Shown here: one piece after another, positions 57,931-64,000 of the stretch | Numbering within the stretch: position 1 is the stretch's first letter | Layout of the letters: each line of letters opens with the position of its first letter | NCBI GenBank assembly: GCA_024803745.1 | Contig: JANJXV010000151.1 | Location: 1,178,001 to 1,242,000 of the forward strand | Reading direction: 5' to 3' | DNA: 64,000 bases | Origin: Megascapheus bottae | Lineage: Eukaryota > Chordata > Mammalia > Rodentia > Geomyidae | The notes under the pieces: model-generated | What the model saw: only the letters and a program-made list of their open reading frames with translations | Database searches by the model: none | What the model was told of the DNA's origin: nothing | Program-made: the position numbers and the translations under genes

Positions 57931-60900
57931 ACACCTCCATTCTAACCTCACAGACCTCCATTCTAACACTTCACACTCCGCCATTCTGACTTCACACTCC
58001 TCCATTCTGTGAATTCACAAAACTCCATTCTATGATTTCACACACCTCCATACTATGACTTCACACACCACCATCTATGACATCACACACCTCCATTCTG
58101 AGTTCACAAACCTCCATTCTTTGACTTCACATACCTCCATTCTGACTTCACACACCAATGTATGACTTCACACACCTCCATTCTGTAACTTCACACACTT
58201 CCATTGTGACGTCACACACCTCCATTCTACGAGTTCACAAACCGCCATTTTATGACTTCACACACCTCCATTCTGACTTCACACACCTTCATTCTATGAG
58301 TTCACAGACCTCGAACCTGTGACTTCACTCACCTCCATTCTGTGAATTCACAAAACTCCATTCTATGATTTCACACACCTCCATACTATGACTTCACACA
58401 CCACCATCTATGACATCACACACCTCCATTCTGAGTTCACACAACTCCATTCGGTGACTTCACACACCTCCATTCTTACTTCACAAACCTCCATTCTATG
58501 ACTTCACACACTTCCATTCTATGACTTCACACACCTCCATTCTGTGACTTCTCACACCTCCATTTTGAGTTCACACACCTCCATTCTGTGATTTCACACA
58601 CCTCCATTCTATGACTTCACACACTTCCATTCTAGGACTTCACACACCTCCATTCTTACTTCACACACCTCCATTCTATGACTTCACACACTTCCATTCT
58701 ATGACTTCACACTCCTCCATTCTGACTTCACACAGCTCCATTCTGTGACTTCACACACCTCCATTCTATGACTTCACACACCTCCATTCTATGACTTCAC
58801 ATACCTCATTTCGGAGTTGACACACCTCCATTCTTTGACTTCACATACCTCCAATCTGACTTCATACACCTCCATTCTATGACTTCACACACATCCATTC
58901 TGTGACTTCAAAAACCACCATTCTATGAATTCACACATCTCCATTGTGACTTCACACACCTCCATTCTATGAGTTCACACAGCTCCATTCTGACTTCACA
59001 CACCTCCATTCTATGACTTCGTACACCTCTATTCTGACTTCACACCCCTCCATTCTGTGCCTTCACACACCTCCACTCTGTGACTTTACACACCTCCATT
59101 CTGTGACTTCACACACCTCCCTTCTGTGACTTCACACACCTCCATTCTTTGACTTCACACACCTCCAATCTAAGACTTCACAAACCTCAATTCTATGACT
59201 TCACACACTTCCATTGTTTGACATCATACACCTCCATTCTTTGACATCACACACCTCCGTTCCATGAATTCACACACCTCCATTCTATGAGTTCACATAC
59301 CTCTATTCTATGAGTTCACACACCTTCACTTTTACTTCAGCAACATCCATTCTATGACTTCAGACACCTCCATTCTATGACTTCACACACCTCCATTCTA
59401 TGAATTCACACACTTCCATTCTATGACTTCACACACCTCCATTCTGTGTCTTCACACACCTCCACTCTGAGTTCACACACCTCCATTCTGTGTCTTCACA
59501 CACCTCCATTCTGTGACATCACACACCTCCTTCTATGACTTCACACACCTCCATTCTGTGATTTCACACACCTCAAATCTGAGTTCACACACCTCCATAC
59601 TGTGACTTCACACACCTGCATTCTGACTTCACACACCGCCATTCTCTGACTTCACACACCTCCATTCTATGACTTCACACACCTTCATTCTGTAACTTCT
59701 CACACTTCCAATGTTTGACTTCACACACCTCCATTCCATGACTTCATACACCTCCATTCTATGATTTCAAACACATCCATTCTTTGACTTCACACACCTC
59801 CATTCTGACTTCACACACCTCCATTCTGTGACTTCACACACCTCCATTCTCTGACTTCACACACCTCCATTTTGACTTCACACACTTCCATTCTGTGACT
59901 TCACACACATCCATTCTTTGACTTCACACACCACAATTTTGACTTCACACAAGTCCATTCATTGACTTCACACACCTCCATTCTCTGACTTCACACACCT
60001 CCATTTTGACTTCACACACTTCCATTCTGTGACTTCACATTCCTCCATTCTATGACTTCACACACCTCCCTTCTATGAATTCACACACCTCCATTCTGTG
60101 ACTTCACACACCTCCATTGTGAGTTCACCCACTTCCATTCTGTGTCTTCACACACCTCCATTCTGTGACTTCACACACCTCCATTATGTGACTTCACACA
60201 CCTCCATTCTATGACTTCACACACCTCACTTCTATGAATTCACACCCCTCCATTCTGTGACCTCACACACCTCCATTGTATGACTTCACACACCTCCATT
60301 CTGTGACTTCACACACCTCCATTCTCAGTTCACACACCTCCATTCTGTGACTTCACACACCTCCATTCTGTGACTTCCACACCTCCATTCTATGACTTCA
60401 CACCCCTCCAATCTATGACTTCACACACCACCATTCTGTGACTTCACACACCTCCATTCTATGACTTCACACACCTCCATTCTTTCACTTCACCACCTCC
60501 ATTCTATGACTTCACACACCTCCATTCTATGATTTCATACACCTGCATTGTGACTTCACCCACCTCAATTCTATGAGTTCACACACCTGCATTATGACTT
60601 CACACACATCCATTGTATGACTTCACACACCTCCATTCTATGACTTCACACACCTCCATTCTATGACTTCACACATCTCCATTCTGACTTCACACACCTC
60701 CATTCTATGATTTCACACACTTCGATTCTATGACTTCACACACCTCCATTCCATGACTTCACTCACCTCGTTTCTGAGTTGACACACCTGCTTTCTGTGA
60801 TTTCACACACCTCCAATCTGAGTTCACACACCTCCAGTCTATGACTTCACATACCTCCTTTCTTTGACATAAAAAACCACCATTCTATGACTTCACACAC

Positions 60901-61209
60901 CTCCATTTTCACTTCACACACCTCCATTCTACGAGTTCACACACTTCCATTCTGCCTTCACCCACCTCCATTCTATGACTTCACTCTGCTGCCTTCTGAC
61001 TTCACACACCTCCATTTATGAATTCACACACCACCATTTTGACTTCACACACCTCCATTCTGTGACTTCACACACCTCCATTCTGTGACTTCACACACCT
61101 CCATTCTGTGACTTCACACACCTCCATTGTTTGACTTCAGACACCTCCATTCTTGGACTTCACACACCTCAATTCCATGACTTCACACAGCTCCATTCTA
61201 TGAGTTCAC
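57931..61209 (+). repeat. 3300-base tandem duplication, right copy
   Basis: Right partner of 54631-57930, with more differences than the 3570- or 4790-base pairs. It lacks one CTGTGACTTCTCAC monomer near 58650 and has several substitutions (CAATCTAAG near 59168, CTATGATTTCAAAC near 59760, GTGACATCAC near 59513). By its end the offset is about 3279. It is therefore likely an older event than the other close pairs. Confidence 0.8.
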
Positions 61210-64000
61210 ACACCTCCATTCTTTGAGTTCACACACCTCCATTTTGACTTCACACACCTCCATTCTATGACTTCACACACCTTCATTCTATGACTTCACA
61301 CACCTTCATTCCTACTTCAGAAACATCCATTCTATGACTGCACACACCTCCATTCGATGACTTCACACACCTCCATTCTGAACTTACACAGGTCCATTCT
61401 ATGACGTCACACACCTCCATTCTGTGACTTCACACACTTCCATTCTATGACTTCACACACCTTCATTCTTACTTCACAAACATCCAATCTGTGACTTCAC
61501 ACACCTCCATTCTATGACTTCACACACCTCCATTCTGTGACTTCACACACCTCCATTCTATGTTTTCACACACCTCCATTGTGACTTCACACACCCCCAT
61601 TCTATGAGTTCACACACCTCCATTCTAACTTCACACACATCCATTCTATGACTTCACTCTCCGCCATTCTGACTTCACACTCCTCCATTCTGTGAATTCA
61701 CAAAACTCCATTCTATGATTTCACACACCTCCATACTATGACTTCACACACCTCCATCTATGACTTCACACACCTCCATTCTGAGTTCACACACCTCAAT
61801 TCTGTGACTTCACACACCTCCATTCTGACTTCACACACCAATGTATGACTTCACACACCTCCATTCTGTGACTTCACACACTTCCATTGTGACGACACAC
61901 ACCTCCATTCTATGAATTCACACACCTCTATTCTATGACTTCTCATACCTCCATTCTGACTTCACACACCTCCAATCTATGACTTCACAGACCTCGAATC
62001 TCTGACTTCACTCACCTCCATTCTATGACTTCACACTGCTCCATTCTATGACTTCCCACACCTCCTTTCTATGACTTCACCCACCTCTATTCTATGACTT
62101 CACACCTCGATTCTGACTTCAGATACCTCCATTCTGTGTCTTCACACACCTCCATTCTATGACTTCAAACACCTCCATTCTCTGACTTCACACACCTCCA
62201 TTCTGAGCTCACACAACTCCATTCGGTGACTTCACACACCTCCATTCTTACTTCACAAACCTCCATTCTATGACTTCACACACTTCCATTCTATGACTTC
62301 ACACACCTCCATTCTATGAGTTCACACACCTGCATTGTGACTTCACACACCTCCATTATCTGACTTCACACACATCCATTCTGACTTCACACACCTCCAT
62401 TCTGTCTTCACACACATGAATTCTGTGACTTCACACACCTCCATTCTATGATTTCACAAACCTCCATTCTATGACTTCACAGACCTCCATTCTATGACTT
62501 CACACACCTCATTTATGAGTTCACACACATCCATTCTGTGACTTCACACACCTCCATTTTGACTTCATACACCTCCATTCTATGAGTTCACACACCTCCA
62601 TTCTGACTTCACACACTTCCATTCTATGACTTCACACAGCTCCATTCTGACTTCACACACCTCCATTCTATGACTTCGCACACCTCTATTCTGACTTCAC
62701 ACACCTGCATTCTATGACTTCACAAACCTCCATTCTGTGACTTCAAACACCTCCACTCTGTGACTTTACACACCTCCATTCTGTGACTTCACACACCTCC
62801 ATTCTCTGATTTCACACACAATCCATTCTATGACTTCACAAACCTCCATTCTTTGATTTCACACACCTCCATCCTATGACTTCACACACCTCCCTTGTGA
62901 CTTCACACAGCTCCATTCTGTGACTTCACACACCTCCATTCTGTGACTTCACACACCTCCATACTATGACTTCCCTACACCTTCAATCTATGACTTCACA
63001 CACCTCCATTCTATGACGTCACACGCTTCCAATCTATGACTTCACACACCTCCATTCTATGACTTCACACACCTCCATTCTATGACTTCACACACCTGCA
63101 TTCTGACTTCACACACCTCCATTCTCTGATTTCACACACCCCCATTCTATGACTTCACACACCTCCATTATGACTTCACACACCTCATTCTATGAGTTCA
63201 TACACCTCCATTCTGACTTCACAAACCTCCATTCTATGACTTCACAGACTTTGAATATGTGACTTCACTCACCTCCAGTCTATGACTTCACACGTCTCCA
63301 TTCTATGACTTCCCACACCTCCTTTCCATGACTTCACCCACCCCCATTCTATGACTTCACTCCTCCATTCTGACTTCACACACCTCCATTCTGTGACTTC
63401 ACACACCTCCATTCTATGAGTTCACACACCTCCATTTTGACTTCACACACCTCCATTCTATGACTTCACACACCTTCATTCTTACTTCAGAAACATCCAT
63501 TCTATGATTTCACACACCTCCATCCTATGACTTCACACACCTCCATTCTATGACTTCACACCTCCATTCTGTGACTTCACACACCTCCATTCTCTGTCTT
63601 CACACACCTCCATTGTGACTTCACACACGTCCATTCTATGAGTTCACACACCTCCATTCTGACTTCACACACCTCCATTCTATGACTTCACACTCCTCCA
63701 TTCTGACTTCACACAGCTCCATTCTGTGACTTCACACACCTCCATTGTGATTTCACCCACTTCCATTCTGTGACTTCACACACCTCCATTCTGTCACTTC
63801 ACACCCCTCAATTCTGTGACTTCACACACCTCTATTCTATGACTTCACACACCTCCATTCTATGAATTCACACACCTCCATTCTGTGACTTCACACACCT
63901 CCATTGTATGACTTCACACACCTCTATTCTGTGACTTCACACACCTCCTTTCTGAGTTCACAAAACTCCATTCTATGACTTCACACACCTGCATTGTGAC
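61210..64000 (+). repeat. Diverged mosaic right edge of the array
   Basis: No copy within the window matches this segment over more than a few hundred bases at high identity. It contains recognisable unit landmarks in order (AATGTATGAC near 61849, CTCGAATCTCTGAC near 61991, TTTGAATATGTGAC near 63250, TTCATTCTTACTTCAG near 63474) with many private substitutions, for example CACACATGAATTC near 62413. The end of the window reads like bases 300-600 of a 3480-type unit, so the array continues. Within it I see nothing other than satellite monomers. Confidence 0.7.

Larger units (their letters stand above)
1..64000 (+). repeat. Satellite array of 21/23-base monomers filling the window
   Basis: Every line of the window is built from one monomer family in one orientation. 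The consensus is a joint CTRTG plus the core ACTTCACACACCTCCATT, 23 bases in all; a frequent 21-base form has CTG or GTG as joint. Common point variants are GAGTTC or GAATTC for GACTTC, CACATC or CACTTC for CACCTC, and CTGCATT for CTCCATT. No stretch of more than about one monomer departs from this pattern, so there is no gene, mobile element, RNA gene or unique island. A TGA stop in most monomers on the + strand, and a TCA (TGA on the other strand) in each core, close all frames. The array starts before base 1 and continues after base 64000. The family is not one I recognise. Chromosomal context (centromeric, subtelomeric or interstitial) cannot be decided from the sequence. Confidence 0.98.

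Noticed and set aside
1..64000. A CRISPR array, suggested by short direct repeats of about 23 bases.
   Set aside because: The repeats abut directly with no spacers, they vary in sequence and length, and no cas-like gene or leader is present.
1..64000. A gene for a repetitive protein.
   Set aside because: Monomers of 23 bases with a TGA on one strand and a TCA on the other close all six frames within short distances.
1..64000. Telomeric repeat, because of the C-rich ACACACC strings.
   Set aside because: The unit does not match a known telomere repeat, the monomer is long and variable, and no TTAGGG-like or CCCTAA-like runs are seen.
1..64000. G-quadruplex-forming array on the minus strand (GGAGG in each monomer).
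   Set aside because: G runs are only two long and the gap between successive GGAGG groups is about 18 bases, which is too long for a stable standard quadruplex.

Overview
The whole 64 kb window is one uninterrupted tandem satellite (minisatellite-type) array. I see no gene, RNA gene, transposon, single-copy island or assembly gap anywhere in it. All monomers point the same way, and both window edges lie inside the array, so the true array is longer than 64 kb. The dominant monomer is 23 bases: a 5-base joint CTRTG followed by an 18-base core ACTTCACACACCTCCATT. A common 21-base form has the joint shortened to CTG or GTG, and a recurrent variant reads GAGTTC instead of GACTTC. At about 22-23 bases each, the window holds roughly 2,800 monomers. 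On the + strand G is very rare (one per consensus monomer, against nine C), so the two strands differ strongly in composition.

The kind of array (tens of kilobases of short divergent monomers organised into multi-kilobase higher-order units) points to a eukaryotic chromosome, such as a centromeric, subtelomeric or interstitial heterochromatin block, probably from a long-read assembly. I do not recognise the satellite family and cannot name the species; a vertebrate is plausible, but nothing in the sequence proves it.

Monomer variants appear in a fixed order, so multi-kilobase units can be traced by rare markers. Approximate layout: 1-4908, a long unit copied again from 26009; 4909-7935, a block copied near 30.9 kb and 35.7 kb; 7942-10201, mosaic and short units; 10202-20640, three consecutive units of about 3480 bases; 20641-26008, a hybrid unit of 5368 bases with a clear internal junction near 22750; 26009-28019, the start of the next such unit; 28020-37599, two apparently identical 4790-base copies; 36.5-42.6 kb, a duplication of about 3035 bases; 40711-47850, two 3570-base copies; 47161-53317, two copies of 3067 and 3090 bases; 51601-55011, two copies of about 1.7 kb; 54631-61209, two copies of about 3300 bases; 61210-64000, a more diverged mosaic.

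The main result is architectural. The array seems to grow by repeated segmental tandem duplication, with a different unit length and different breakpoints at each event, instead of one uniform higher-order repeat. Breakpoints fall in monomer sequence that is homologous on both sides, as expected for unequal exchange. I found no encoded biological system. All coordinates of block boundaries are by-eye estimates, good to about one monomer unless stated.
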